Origin: Gracilaria caudata
Lineage: Eukaryota > Rhodophyta > Florideophyceae > Gracilariales > Gracilariaceae
Reading direction: 5' to 3'
Assembly: GCA_030374735.1 (NCBI GenBank)
Contig: JASCIV010000631.1
Coordinates: 1 to 15,525, forward strand
Length of the DNA: 15,525 bases
Shown here one piece after another: positions 1-8,260 of this stretch. Every line of letters begins with the position of its first letter. Position 1 is the stretch's first letter. Under the pieces are notes generated by a model, which was not told the DNA's origin, did not search any database, and worked only from the letters and a program-made list of their open reading frames with translations. A program made the translations under genes and the position numbers.

Positions 1-52
1 ATTTTGGATATCCGAATGATGTCCAGAAATGTGCTCCCTATGAAACTACTGT

Positions 53-160
53 AAGCCGATGTCCCATTGATATCCCTTTGATGTTTCAAAAAATGTACTA
101 CGGATATGCAAATGATGTGCGTCTCAAAAATTCCACCGGACATCAATCGAACATCGGCTT
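53..160. repeat. Imperfect inverted repeat
   Basis: The left arm begins AAGCCGATGT (53-62) and the right arm ends ACATCGGCTT (151-160), a perfect 10-bp complement. After a symmetric 3x3 mismatch, ATTGAT (66-71) pairs with ATCAAT (142-147). About 70 bases separate the arms. This could be a remnant of a small inverted-repeat element; no flanking duplication was established. Confidence 0.45.
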
Positions 161-1660
161 GACTCTCTGGGGCGAGCCTCGAGGGCAACGAAGAACAATC
201 GCAAGATATCAGACAGTATCCCTATACAGGGGCGAGTACACGGTGTATACCGAGAGAAACGACGGCGATGAATGGTAGAATAAGACAGTGACTCTGGGCG
301 GGCCAAGGTCGGTGATAGTCCGTGCATTACGGGTGCACACACTCCGCGGAGAGGTAAACGACGCGCCGAGGCAGAATTCTATCAGAGCGAAACACGACTT
401 TTTTGGGAACCCCTTGGTTGTGGAGGTTTACTCTAGTGTCAGAGCCTTTGGCCGTGACATTATATAGTAGGTCTACCTCCCTACAGTGTAGGTGAAATAA
501 ACTAAATAAAATTAGGAAATCTACCAGCAATGCTCTGACAACCATCATCCTGACAATTACCGTGTCACGCATGTTCCATCAACCTGTCACCACTTTCACG
601 GCGATTGCCGTCCACGCGATCCGTGGGACGCAAGGGATGCGGTCAATACATCCACTAATAGCGGTAATACTAATACCATCCTCGAAAGAGTGAACTTCGT
701 AACCAACGACTAAGTCGGCAAAAATACCTCTCACATGGGTTGTACTTCGGATAGGCCGTTTTTTAGCATGTGATAAGTGTATCGAAGTTATAAAAGATGT
801 TACATCTCTTTTCCGTGTACTTTCTATTTTGTTTGAAGAGACCAAAATTGAACGCAAAGCGTCACTTTCTGTGCCAAGCAAAACACCGTGAGAGGCAGAA
901 AAGCGCTATCGCAAATATTTATACAATCCACATTAAATGCTACATTTTAATATCAATGTTGGTGGACAAAAAGCGAGGCGCACGTGTGGGTGTCAACGGA
1001 GCTCAGGAAAGCCGTATAAAATGAAAAAATATAAAAGGACGTGGTGCAAAACCGGGTGACGTCGAAGACACAAAACGAGTTCGAAGACTTGCCCTCGTGA
1101 GAGGAGTGCTCGGCCACCGAGCCCACTTAACCACAAATAGGTGGTCGTGCGAAACCGCCGGAGGGTGTGGCTGCACCTACGGAGGGAAGGAAAACGAGTT
1201 AATAGAGTGAAAGGAGCGGGAGCCGGAAATCCGAAACGTGGCATACACGGCATCTCGAAAGGCAGAAAGAGAAGGGGAAAAAGAGCATACGAAGAGAGAG
1301 AAAGAGAGAACTCGGAGGCGGGACGTGCGGCAAGGGGCAAACAGACTGGACGAAGCGTGACGATGGAATAGTTACTGAGTCCACCAGGCAAAATCTGTAC
1401 AGGGACAGAACACTATCACACGCTGGTTCAGCCGTTACTTCCAAGAAAGAATAGTCTGATGACACCGAGCAATGAATGATCAGTACGTCTGAAGTTCCGC
1501 CGTCGATATTATGTCGGAAATCGTACGCGTTGACCCTCCGATGGAGTTGTGCCCATCGCGAAGGCGAACTGTACTAGGGCGTGGAACTGAAGCATCGGGG
1601 TTACTTCTTACTTGCTCGTGGTGATGGCTGTGCAGCCATGACCTACATACCACAGCATAC

Positions 1661-1688
1661 ACTGCACGGTAAAAACTGCACGGTAAAA
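1661..1688. repeat. 14-bp perfect tandem duplication
   Basis: The unit ACTGCACGGTAAAA occurs at 1661-1674 and again, unchanged, at 1675-1688. It lies between a dyad (1624-1639) and the TTAGTGG cluster, in non-coding DNA about 200 bp outside the retrotransposon repeat. Confidence 0.8.
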
Positions 1689-1691
1689 AGT

Positions 1692-1814
1692 TTAGTGAAA
1701 CAATAGAATTAGTGGTTCACTACATTGGAATTAGTGGATTATTGTTCCACTAAATTTAGTGGTACGTTACAAATGGGATCAATACTTTGCGATTGGATTT
1801 AGTGGTACCGTACC
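1692..1814. repeat. Cluster of TTAGTGG motifs with a 16-bp palindrome
   Basis: TTAGTG(G) starts at 1692, 1709, 1731, 1756 and 1799, and its complement CCACTAA starts at 1748. The complement overlaps the copy at 1756 to form a perfect palindrome, CCACTAAATTTAGTGG, at 1747-1762. Two copies share the longer form GAATTAGTGG and two share TTTAGTGGTAC. The last is followed by a small dyad, GGTACCGTACC (1804-1814). The arrangement resembles a protein-binding site cluster, but no function is shown. Confidence 0.6.
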
Positions 1815-1856
1815 AGTAAAAATCAATTAAGGGTTCTAGAGGCATGAGCTACCAAC

Positions 1857-1878
1857 GGGAAAGGGAAGGGAGGGTGGG
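1857..1878 (+). other. G-quadruplex-type tract at the retrotransposon edge
   Basis: Five GGG runs lie within 22 bases (starting at 1857, 1863, 1868, 1872 and 1876), with loops of 3, 2, 1 and 1 bases on the plus strand. This fits the canonical intramolecular quadruplex pattern. The tract ends 3 bases before the retrotransposon terminal repeat at 1882. Confidence 0.7.
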
Positions 1879-1881
1879 AAG

Positions 1882-2090
1882 GAGAGAGGCATGGGCAGCG
1901 GTGAGACGCGCCGTCGGCGGCGGGAGCCTCTCTTATTGCGGCGCTTTCTTCGCTTCTGCCAGACTTTGTCTGGCGGTTTGGCCAGGCTACAATACATGCA
2001 CGTACGTGTCGACTTCACGGGCCAACGCCCGTCTCGCTCCTTATCTATTTGTACGAAGGTTTCATCCGTATAATGCACACTACACAAGAC
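1882..2090 (-). repeat. Terminal direct repeat, element 3' side
   Basis: It aligns without gaps to 5915-6123 over 209 bases with 13 differences by my count. It contains a short hairpin at 1958-1974 (GCCAGAC, 3-base loop, GTCTGGC). In the other copy this has one unpaired change. An LTR-like role, with promoter or recombination site, is inferred from position only. The ends do not show a clear TG...CA, and I found no target-site duplication, which fits a tyrosine-recombinase element. Confidence 0.85.
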
Positions 2091-2127
2091 GAAACTCCCA
2101 CATCTTCTCCCGGAGCGTAGCGACGCC

Positions 2128-2772
2128 TCAACTCGTTGGGGTGGTAGCGGTGCCGGGTTTAGACTGGAAAGCAGGCAAACCAGAATCAGCACCGAATATC
2201 CAGACCGACGCGGCGGAGGACACCAAGGTTCGGTTAAAGTAAGTTTGGGCCATCGCTGCACTGTTGGGGTCCCAAACAAAGCGCGAAAGCCGGACCTCCA
2301 AAGGAATGCCAAGCAAAACCTGCTTCGTATGCGCGCCGATGCGCAAGCCATAAGAGGAGTACTTGCGTCCGCGAGGAGGAGTTATATTTAGCGCAGACAG
2401 ACATCGTCGTAGCGCAGCAGATAGAGATTGAGGGACCCACTCCAAAGGTTCGTCAGCCAGCGCAAAAAAGCGTGAATGCGAAGACCTAATCCGGTTCCAT
2501 CGAGCCTAAAGATCCAAGGGCGACGGCGAAAGGGTGGCAGTAAACCGTACAAGAGAGACTGTACTCGCCTGACGTCCTTTGTCGACAAGAAGGCGACAGG
2601 TTAGTTGCCGGTCGCGAAACTCGCAAGCAGTGGCACGAAGCGAACAGACTGAGCTTTCACGCAAACCGTTAAAATTGTAAGCAAACAAGCACATCGCCGC
2701 GTCACGAAACGTACGAATTGAGCAAGAACACATGCCGAGTTCCCAGATTTGCTCCATCGCAGAGGCCGGCAA
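2128..2772 (-). pseudogene. Tyrosine recombinase catalytic domain, broken remnant
   Basis: This continues the recombinase after the stop at 2791. A frame from 2772 to 2506 contains FNGLRESSVCSLRA, which resembles recombinase box I with the first catalytic arginine (codon 2659-2661), followed by a lysine-containing segment. The frame then stops. In another frame a WHSFGGPAFALCLG segment (His codon 2306-2308) looks like the HxxR box, with glycine where arginine is expected. In a third, AAMAQTYFNRT (Tyr codon 2239-2241) resembles the tyrosine box. The pieces lie in the right order but need frameshifts to be joined, and at least one catalytic residue is missing, so the enzyme cannot be active. 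Assignment of the last two boxes is inference. Confidence 0.6.
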
Positions 2773-2790
2773 TCCACAACGTACAGTGGG

Positions 2791-3327
2791 TTAGGGATGC
2801 GTAGCCTCTTTCCAGCCTTGATAAGCGCGAAGAAGATGCGCTATGAAGGGGAATGGCAAAACCTCGATTCTCAACACCGTAGATTGTCGCTGTCGGATAG
2901 CCGAGATGTACTGACGTAGTGAAGAGGGACTTATATTTCGACGACCGGCCTCTCTTTCTTCGGTGATCCAATCAATATAAGCCGCCAAATGGGCTTCTGT
3001 AATAGGGAGAGGATCCCAACTATCTGTAGCGCAGAAGTCCAGATACGTAGGCCATTGTGTGTCGCGTGAGCATCCTGTACGAGTACTCCAGCCAAAATCT
3101 TCCAGAAGACGAGCAGAGCGGTTAATGACGGTGCTGGAGGTCTGCCCGCGACGAAGCCGCGAAGCGGCAAGGACTTCCATCCTCATATGTTCATCTCCAG
3201 CAGTAATGCTCTCCAACTCGAGTTGATTGTTCTCTGAGCATCCCAGATTTCGTGCGATGTGTTGGGGAGCTCTGTAACCTTCGACGCCATCCGAAGTGGC
3301 TCCAAGTACCATTCCTGCCGGGGCCAT
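2791..3327 (-). pseudogene. Tyrosine recombinase N-terminal (SAM-like) portion
   Basis: A 178-residue frame starts at an ATG at 3327 and overlaps the RNase H ORF by 145 bp in a different frame, as is common for the recombinase ORF of DIRS-like elements. Residues about 50-175 form a helical core-binding segment: an arginine-rich start, a conserved-looking TQWPTYLDFC stretch (residues 90-99), ITEAHLAAYIDWI (109-121) and SSLRQYISAIRQ (135-146). This is the usual layout of the SAM-like domain that contacts DNA ahead of the catalytic half. An in-frame stop at 2791-2793 cuts it off just before the catalytic domain, which continues in the same frame downstream. Confidence 0.7.
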
Positions 3328-4115
3328 TTCGGAAGGATCAGCATCGCAGGGCTGCGTGTTCGGCGGAGCTTCATCAGAGTTGGCGTGATAAGGTCGACGG
3401 GCGGGCTAAGTAGGCGGACCTTGTCCGCGCACCACGTGCTGCCGAGCTCCTGCCACATCTGTCGCCTCAAGAAAACTGGGTGTTCGCCTAGGGGTCGATA
3501 TGGAAAAGCATCACGAGGAGCGGCCATACCAGCCACCACGGAACGTCGCTGCTGCCGCCTGATCCGGAGGTCGCCTCGGGGGAAGCGTCGCGACAGCGAA
3601 TTGGCGAATTTGTTGGCAACGGACGATATCCACTCGGAGCGAATGTACAGCTTATGGGCGTCGAGGACGCGTTTCAAACGGCGAAGCTCCCTCATCATTG
3701 ATCGACTGGACGAAACAAAAGCGTTGGTAATCTGAACGACGACCTGGTTGTCGATATGTAAAAGAAGGTCGCGTCGTCGAAGACTTTGCAACTGCCGACC
3801 AATGTGGCTCATCAAGAGAAGGCCCACCGCTTTCAGCTCTCGGTAAGTTATAGGCTGCGCCCTGTCTCGCCAGTCCCAGACTTCCTGGGCCTGAATTTGT
3901 CCAGGAGTGCCCGCGTGGAAATCGTCGAAGTTCAAGGTGCCTCGAAAACTAACGTCCACCGCATCTGTGTGCATCGACGCTTGAGGCGGCGGCGCGCATA
4001 TTGCACGACCATCTAGATCCCTGCCTTCCATTCGCTTCCAGGCCACCAAGTCTCGCATGCTCTGATGCCTGAGCCTGAACCGTCCTCGCGAGTCTTGCTT
4101 GCGATTTGACTCCAT
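3183..4115 (-). pseudogene. Retrotransposon RNase H and linker region
   Basis: A 310-residue frame whose first half reads as a DIRS-type RNase H domain. TDAVDVSFRGTL carries a candidate first aspartate (residue 51), ITYRELKAV the glutamate (93) and LLHIDNQVVV the second aspartate (122). Near the end, SSVANKFANSLSR has asparagine (172) where the family pattern N..AD.LSR has its last acidic residue, so catalysis is probably lost. Residues about 225-285 hold a PP.DLI...L.K stretch and then LPKWPRQEWYLEPL, the linker seen between RNase H and recombinase in these elements. The frame differs from that of the upstream reverse transcriptase, so at least one frameshift separates them. Confidence 0.75.
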
Positions 4116-4353
4116 ATCCTAGTACAAAGACCGCGCGTAAAACCGGGCCCAAGGCATAGCCAAAGAGAGCGAGACACAGACTCCGCAGAAGTGCGAGAGC
4201 ACGCGGGGTGAAACCCAGCGCCGACCAGCCGGGCCTGGCGTAGAATGCTGGAAGCTAGGGTCCGTACTTTCTGAACCTTTGCGGTGCGACTCGGATCCGC
4301 ATGATACGGCTGTCGATCTCCACGCCTAAGTGTGTCAGAACCTGTGAGCCTTC

Positions 4354-5127
4354 CTATACACCTTTCAAAGCGTGCCGCTCTAGACCCAACTGTTTTAGCA
4401 AAGCGATAATCACTTTTCGGGCTCTGGCACAGTCCGCCCGATTTGCCACACTTCCCATCGGAGAGGGTGCTATGAGAAAATCGTCGACATAGGGTAACAT
4501 TCGCATTCCTGCTTGGCGTGTATGCTGAACAAAGACACCCATGAACTGCGTGAACCAGAAAGGTGAGCGCCCCAATCCAAAAGGGAGCGCGACGCACTGA
4601 TAAAAGCGCCCAGTATAGTGAAAAATAAACCAGTCTCGCATTGAGGGTGCTAGACGGAAGTGTCTGTAACCTTTCACCATATCCATGGATATGAAATGAT
4701 CGCCTTGTTGGATGTACGACGCGAACTCTGGCAGCGATCCCATTCGTATTGTTCCCTTGTGCCAGTGCTTCGATTGCCTGCTGAGATTGACAACCAACCG
4801 GCCTTTCCTCCCATCCGGGCCATCCTGCCATACAGTGAAAGCGGAAGATAGAACCGCCCCATCTAGCCGGGCAGCCTCGGCGTGGCCGGAACTCACTTCT
4901 CGATATATACCATCTTGACACCCCTTCTGTAAATCGGCCATCCCGAACTCGAGATCCTCGGGCGTCTGCGGCACTTCGGGTAGCAAAACACCTTCCCCTT
5001 CCCGAAAAGGTGCAGCGGGCTCCTCGTAGATCCCAAAGGCAATTGCTCTGCAGAGATACTCCGAGCAGCCCAGACGGCGCCAGCCCTCGACACGCTTTTG
5101 TGTTGCGCGCCAGAGCGGACGCCCCAT
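4354..5127 (-). pseudogene. Retrotransposon reverse transcriptase, truncated by a stop
   Basis: A 257-residue frame begins at an ATG at 5127, 11 bp past the gag stop and in another frame. Reverse-transcriptase motifs follow in order: GRLVVNLSRQSKHW (residues 109-122), the motif A region FISMDMVKGYRHFRLA with its aspartate at 149, the motif B region ALPFGLGRSPFWFTQF (180-195), and motif C PYVDDFLIA with the YVDD box at 213-216. The polymerase core is therefore intact. A TAG at 4354-4356 then ends the frame after LKGV. Beyond it the same frame continues EGSQVLTHLGVEID, a typical thumb-side motif, so the stop is a nonsense change, probably in a tryptophan codon. A second in-frame stop and frame changes follow before RNase H. 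Confidence 0.8.
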
Positions 5128-5138
5128 CGGATAGCGAA

Positions 5139-5825
5139 CTACTGGCCATCGGCAGCGCCACCCTTTTGTCCGCCAGCTTTGTTCTTTGCGTTGCTGGTCT
5201 TCATGGTGGCTACTGCCTTCATCAATTGTGTCATCATATGTGAATCTAGAGTTTCCATTGAATCGACGATATTGTCTGCGGCCGGTATATCGAGACGACG
5301 TTCCAGGCCTGGTAGGATAAGCTTTGCTGTCACGGGGTCTTCAGAAGCCAGTTTGTAGAACTCAGTACGAAGCCCGAGAACTCGGAGAGCATATCTAACC
5401 GCCAAAATTGCCCAGACGTCATATCTTTCGGCTTCCGTCTGTTTGTTTTCCGTAATGGCCTCCTGACGAAGTTGAATACTGGCCTCATAGAACGATAGCC
5501 AATAACCTGTTGCGTTTATGTTATTTGCCTCGTGCATTGCAACAGTCTTCATGCTGGATTGCTTCTCGAGTGCGAGCCTAATCGGCCATTGGCGATTTTC
5601 GAAGAACCCACCGCAAAAAGCGGACACTGATGGGCCAGGCTCGTAGGGATACCGAGACAAACCAACCTTACGATCATCTCGACAACGCCGCGCAATTGCG
5701 GCATAAGATGCCATCCAAGACGGATCAATTCCAGAATCCGCGAGCGACTTGCCTTTAACAACATCCTTGGATTTAAAGATCAGCTCTTCTGCGCTTTTCA
5801 AGCTTTTATCAAAAGGAGACGTCAT
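5139..5825 (-). CDS. Gag-like protein of the DIRS-type retrotransposon
   Basis: An intact 228-residue frame from an ATG at 5825 (context GACGTCATG) to a TAG at 5139-5141. It begins 90 bp after the element's 5' terminal repeat and ends just before the reverse transcriptase ATG, the place of ORF1 (gag) in DIRS-type elements. The sequence is mostly helical and charged with no membrane segment. The last 20 residues are Lys/Gly/Ala-rich (NAKNKAGGQKGG), which could bind nucleic acid. I see no CCHC zinc knuckle. The role as a particle protein that packages the element RNA is inferred from position. It is the only ORF of this copy without a visible break. Confidence 0.65.
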   Translation of the reverse strand: MTSPFDKSLKSAEELIFKSKDVVKGKSLADSGIDPSWMASYAAIARRCRDDRKVGLSRYPYEPGPSVSAFCGGFFENRQWPIRLALEKQSSMKTVAMHEANNINATGYWLSFYEASIQLRQEAITENKQTEAERYDVWAILAVRYALRVLGLRTEFYKLASEDPVTAKLILPGLERRLDIPAADNIVDSMETLDSHMMTQLMKAVATMKTSNAKNKAGGQKGGAADGQ

Positions 5826-5914
5826 GACGCAGGTATAGACTCAGGTCTACTTGGTCGGGTTCGTTGGACCGGATTGAAAGTGCCTACCGCGAGAAGGTCT
5901 GGGGACTCTCGAAA

Positions 5915-6123
5915 GAGAGAGGCATGGGCAGCGGTGAGACGCGCCGCCGGCGGCGGGAGCCCCTCTTATTGCGGCGCTTTCTTCGCTTTTGCCAGAATTT
6001 GTCTGGCGGTTTGGCCAGGCAACAGTACAGGCACGTACGTGTCGACTTCACGGGCCAACGCCCGCCTCGCTCCCTATCTATTTGTGCGACCGTTTCATCC
6101 GTATAATGCACACTACACACGAC
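5915..6123 (-). repeat. Terminal direct repeat, element 5' side
   Basis: Gapless 209-bp match to 1882-2090 in the same orientation, with 13 substitutions. Both copies keep a 60-residue plus-strand frame and a partly paired GCCAGA/TCTGGC hairpin (here 5991-6007). It lies directly upstream of gag in element orientation and would carry the promoter. An AT-rich TTATAC element lies near its start on the minus strand. Confidence 0.85.
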
Positions 6124-6671
6124 TAAAATTGCGAGATTTGTCGGTGCAGCAGGCTAACATTATCTGCTGTAATAACATTTTAGCCAGGGTGGCAACAATG
6201 GCTAACCGTACTGTAACAGCAAGGTTCTGGAGCTGGTCCTCGCTAGGCGGCAGTTGACTGCCACCCAAGTTGGTTCGAGGAACTTCTTCGTCACGATCGA
6301 ATCCAAAATACACAAGGGCAAGCGCATACAGGCATGGTACAAACTTTGTACTGATACACATAATATGTATATATCTTTTGAGGTTACGCGTCTACCCTTG
6401 TAGTTCATTGGTTTTGGTATAACCTTGGTAACATTATCGAATGATGCTGTCAGTTCTCTTGCGTTGCTGTTCAAGTAAGCTTCACCTCCATAATACGAAG
6501 GGTTAGCTGGTTTCATAGATATTTGTTGAGGCAATAATCTATATTACATCTTGGATGGATACAGGTGGATACTGTATGGCAGGTCACCTGCGTCGGTTTG
6601 ATGGCGTTTGGCGGCACGCGGTTTCGCTCAACTCCCAGGGACATCCCTCGAACGTTGTGCAAAAGCAAGCC
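6124..6671. other. Intergenic DNA between retrotransposon and cysteine-rich gene
   Basis: No gene recognised. A 7-bp inverted repeat, TTAGCCA (6180-6186) and TGGCTAA (6199-6205), is visible. A minus-strand frame from an ATG at 6516 to 6202 has no recognisable motif. The right end forms the upstream promoter region of the gene at 6806. Confidence 0.5.
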
Positions 6672-6678
6672 TATAAAA
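6672..6678 (+). promoter_or_regulatory. TATA box of the cysteine-rich protein gene
   Basis: TATAAAA at 6672-6678 lies 128 bp upstream of the ATG at 6806. Transcription would be expected to begin near 6700. That places the upstream TTG at 6689 outside or at the very edge of the transcript and favours the ATG at 6806 as the start. Confidence 0.6.
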
Positions 6679-6805
6679 CAGCGATGGGTTGCACGCCAGG
6701 CCCATACTTACGCCGGTAGTCCGAAGGGTACCTTCGCATAGCACGCTTTCCGCCATCCCCGTTCAATATTTGATCGAATCTCTCCCTATCCTTTCCATAT
6801 TCGCC

Positions 6806-7303
6806 ATGAGCAAGCTTCCAACAGTGATTGTTGCCATAATATTGGCGCTTCATCTCTCCACGATGGTCGTCGATTCAGCTCCTACCTCTGTTAGAGAGCA
6901 GGAAGCCCCGGTCTCCATTGCGGAAGAAATCGCTCAACCTGTACCTGGTCCTCAATCGCCAACGGTCATCATCACATGCAATCAACAAGTGTGTTTCTCA
7001 TCTGATGAGCAAACCTATTCGTGTGACATATCTGGACCAAAAAACGATCGAAGATTGATACTACTCGCGGCGGAAGAGCAAGCGGACACTTTCGGCTTGG
7101 TGGTAAAATATAGAGCTAATGTGAACAGACGACTTGCAGAGGCGGGCTTCTTGTTTTCCATTCCTTGGAGAGAACCTCGTCGACAGATCACTTGCGCAAG
7201 GGTCGGTTTCCTTGGGCGGCCGTTTGGAACCTGTTGTGGACCTTGCTCATTCTTGCAGCGCAATCGGAATCCACCACCTTTCTCGTGTTGCAGGGCCTGC
7301 TAA
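6806..7303 (+). CDS. Small secreted cysteine-rich protein, family unknown
   Basis: A 165-residue protein beginning at the ATG at 6806. The frame is open further upstream, but only from a TTG almost inside the TATA region, so 6806 is the better start. Residues 1-25 form a clear signal peptide: MSKLP, a hydrophobic stretch VIVAIILALHL, and a plausible cleavage site after VVDSA. The mature chain has ten cysteines (58, 63, 73, 130, 143, 144, 147, 161, 162, 165), seven of them in the last 36 residues in the pattern C..CC..C..CC..C. The even number and crowded C-terminus suggest about five disulfides. An acidic stretch near residues 31-42 is followed by an arginine-rich second half. No known family is recognised. 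Secretion or delivery to the cell wall or vacuole is inferred from the signal peptide; the function is unknown. Confidence 0.65.
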   Translation: MSKLPTVIVAIILALHLSTMVVDSAPTSVREQEAPVSIAEEIAQPVPGPQSPTVIITCNQQVCFSSDEQTYSCDISGPKNDRRLILLAAEEQADTFGLVVKYRANVNRRLAEAGFLFSIPWREPRRQITCARVGFLGRPFGTCCGPCSFLQRNRNPPPFSCCRAC

Positions 7304-8260
7304 GAAAGCTCACCCATCACGTACTTTTTTGGTTTCTACCATATGTGCAGAACTTCTGTTCCATCCGTGAGGGATATGTCGAACTCTAATCCCTCCGGCA
7401 ATCTTTCTTCAGTGTTGATCTTTTGTTGGTTATGGGTCTCTGTTCGTGCGCCCTACAGCTTCCATTTTCGTTTCTCGAGCGATGCCTGCAGTACGGCGCA
7501 GGCTGCCACTCCAACTGATATGCAGCATCCATAACCACAGATTTCGTATAGAAACGCGCAAACGAGATCGCACGTATGGTTTCATCTAGTTCACACTTAG
7601 CAGTCAGACTGTTCACGATCGGCATAGCTAGACTTGGTGAGCGACAACAAAAAGCTTCCGATCGTCTCTACTTTGATCAGTTTTCCGTGGTCAATCTCAG
7701 TTTCTATAAAGCCAATAAAACATGACCCCGTTGGCAATCAGGAAATGAGTTTCTCTCAGCAGAGGATTCTTTTCGAGACGCCGTCGTCTTATTTCTTTGC
7801 TTCAATTTCAAGAATCACGGTGTTGAACGTCTCACATCTTGCACCCTCGCCGTTCAAGATATATACCTACAGATTCTCGTGTACGGTGTCTGCCTTAGTA
7901 GAGTTGCGGACAAACGGAAAATGTAAACGTTTTCATCTCTGTCATTGAGTGATCTGTAGCTCTAAAATTACCGGCTGCGCTGGGCCTTCGCAACGCGCGT
8001 TTGTAAACCCTGCTGGGACAAAGCTTCGGAACGACAAAAGTTCCGCTAAATCCGAAAGTCTGGCGATCTCTCATTATCCATCCTCTGCATGGTAACATCT
8101 TCAAACACGGCACCGACCGTTTATGTGACAGTCGGCTCAGAAGACGAGTTGGTACATGCACAGTGCATCATCCCGTCCTCTCGGATGTGTGTCATCTTTC
8201 ACTTATTCCAAACATCAAAGGAACTAATCAAAACTCTATGAACATCGTCCCCTTGCCCAT
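7304..8260. other. Intergenic DNA without a recognisable gene
   Basis: The open frames here (for example 7634-7948 plus and 7895-8161 minus) begin at TTG or GTG and show no family motifs. A canonical AATAAA at 7714-7719 on the plus strand is about 410 bp past the cysteine-rich gene's stop and could only serve it if the 3' UTR is long. The right end should contain the 3' UTR of the minus-strand ZNHIT1 gene. Confidence 0.5.

Larger units (their letters stand above)
1..1835. other. Gene-poor region with no recognisable coding sequence
   Basis: I see no protein family here. The short open frames on both strands lack family motifs, and several begin at GTG or TTG rather than ATG. The segment holds an imperfect inverted repeat at 53-160, a purine-rich stretch on the plus strand at about 1261-1310, a short dyad at 1624-1639 (7-bp arms around 2 bases), a 14-bp perfect tandem duplication at 1661-1688, and a cluster of TTAGTGG motifs up to 1814. 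It is best read as intergenic or decayed repeat DNA beside the retrotransposon. Confidence 0.6.
1882..6123 (-). mobile_element. Degenerate DIRS-type (tyrosine recombinase) retrotransposon
   Basis: The element reads on the minus strand, from 6123 down to 1882, between two 209-bp direct repeats about 94% identical by hand count. In element order it carries a gag-like ORF (5825-5139), reverse transcriptase (from 5127), RNase H (4115-3183) and a tyrosine recombinase (from 3327), whose ORF overlaps the RNase H ORF by 145 bp in another frame. RT/RNase H followed by a tyrosine recombinase instead of a DDE integrase defines the DIRS-like order. Direct rather than inverted terminal repeats resemble the PAT/Ngaro branch with split direct repeats. 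I could not find the second internal pair of repeats expected there, so the true 3' end may lie below 1882. The copy is dead: stops and frameshifts break pol and the recombinase, and catalytic residues are lost. Confidence 0.82.

Noticed and set aside
579..881. 100-residue minus-strand frame, briefly considered as a transposase or polyprotein fragment
   Set aside because: No catalytic motif or family pattern could be identified.
993..1391. 132-residue minus-strand frame
   Set aside because: It lies opposite a purine-rich tract, which lowers stop-codon frequency on that strand; its composition is Leu/Pro/Ser-rich with no motif.
1891..2073. Arginine-rich 60-residue plus-strand frame conserved in both terminal repeats (also 5924-6106)
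   Set aside because: Conservation follows from the repeat itself. Substitutions change amino acids about as often as expected without selection (six of eleven affected codons), so there is no sign of coding.
3259..3735. 158-residue plus-strand frame
   Set aside because: It is antisense to the RNase H and recombinase coding region and has no motif of its own.
6202..6516. Minus-strand frame beginning MKPANPSYYGGEA
   Set aside because: It reads somewhat like protein at first but soon loses that character. It has no family match and no promoter or splice support.
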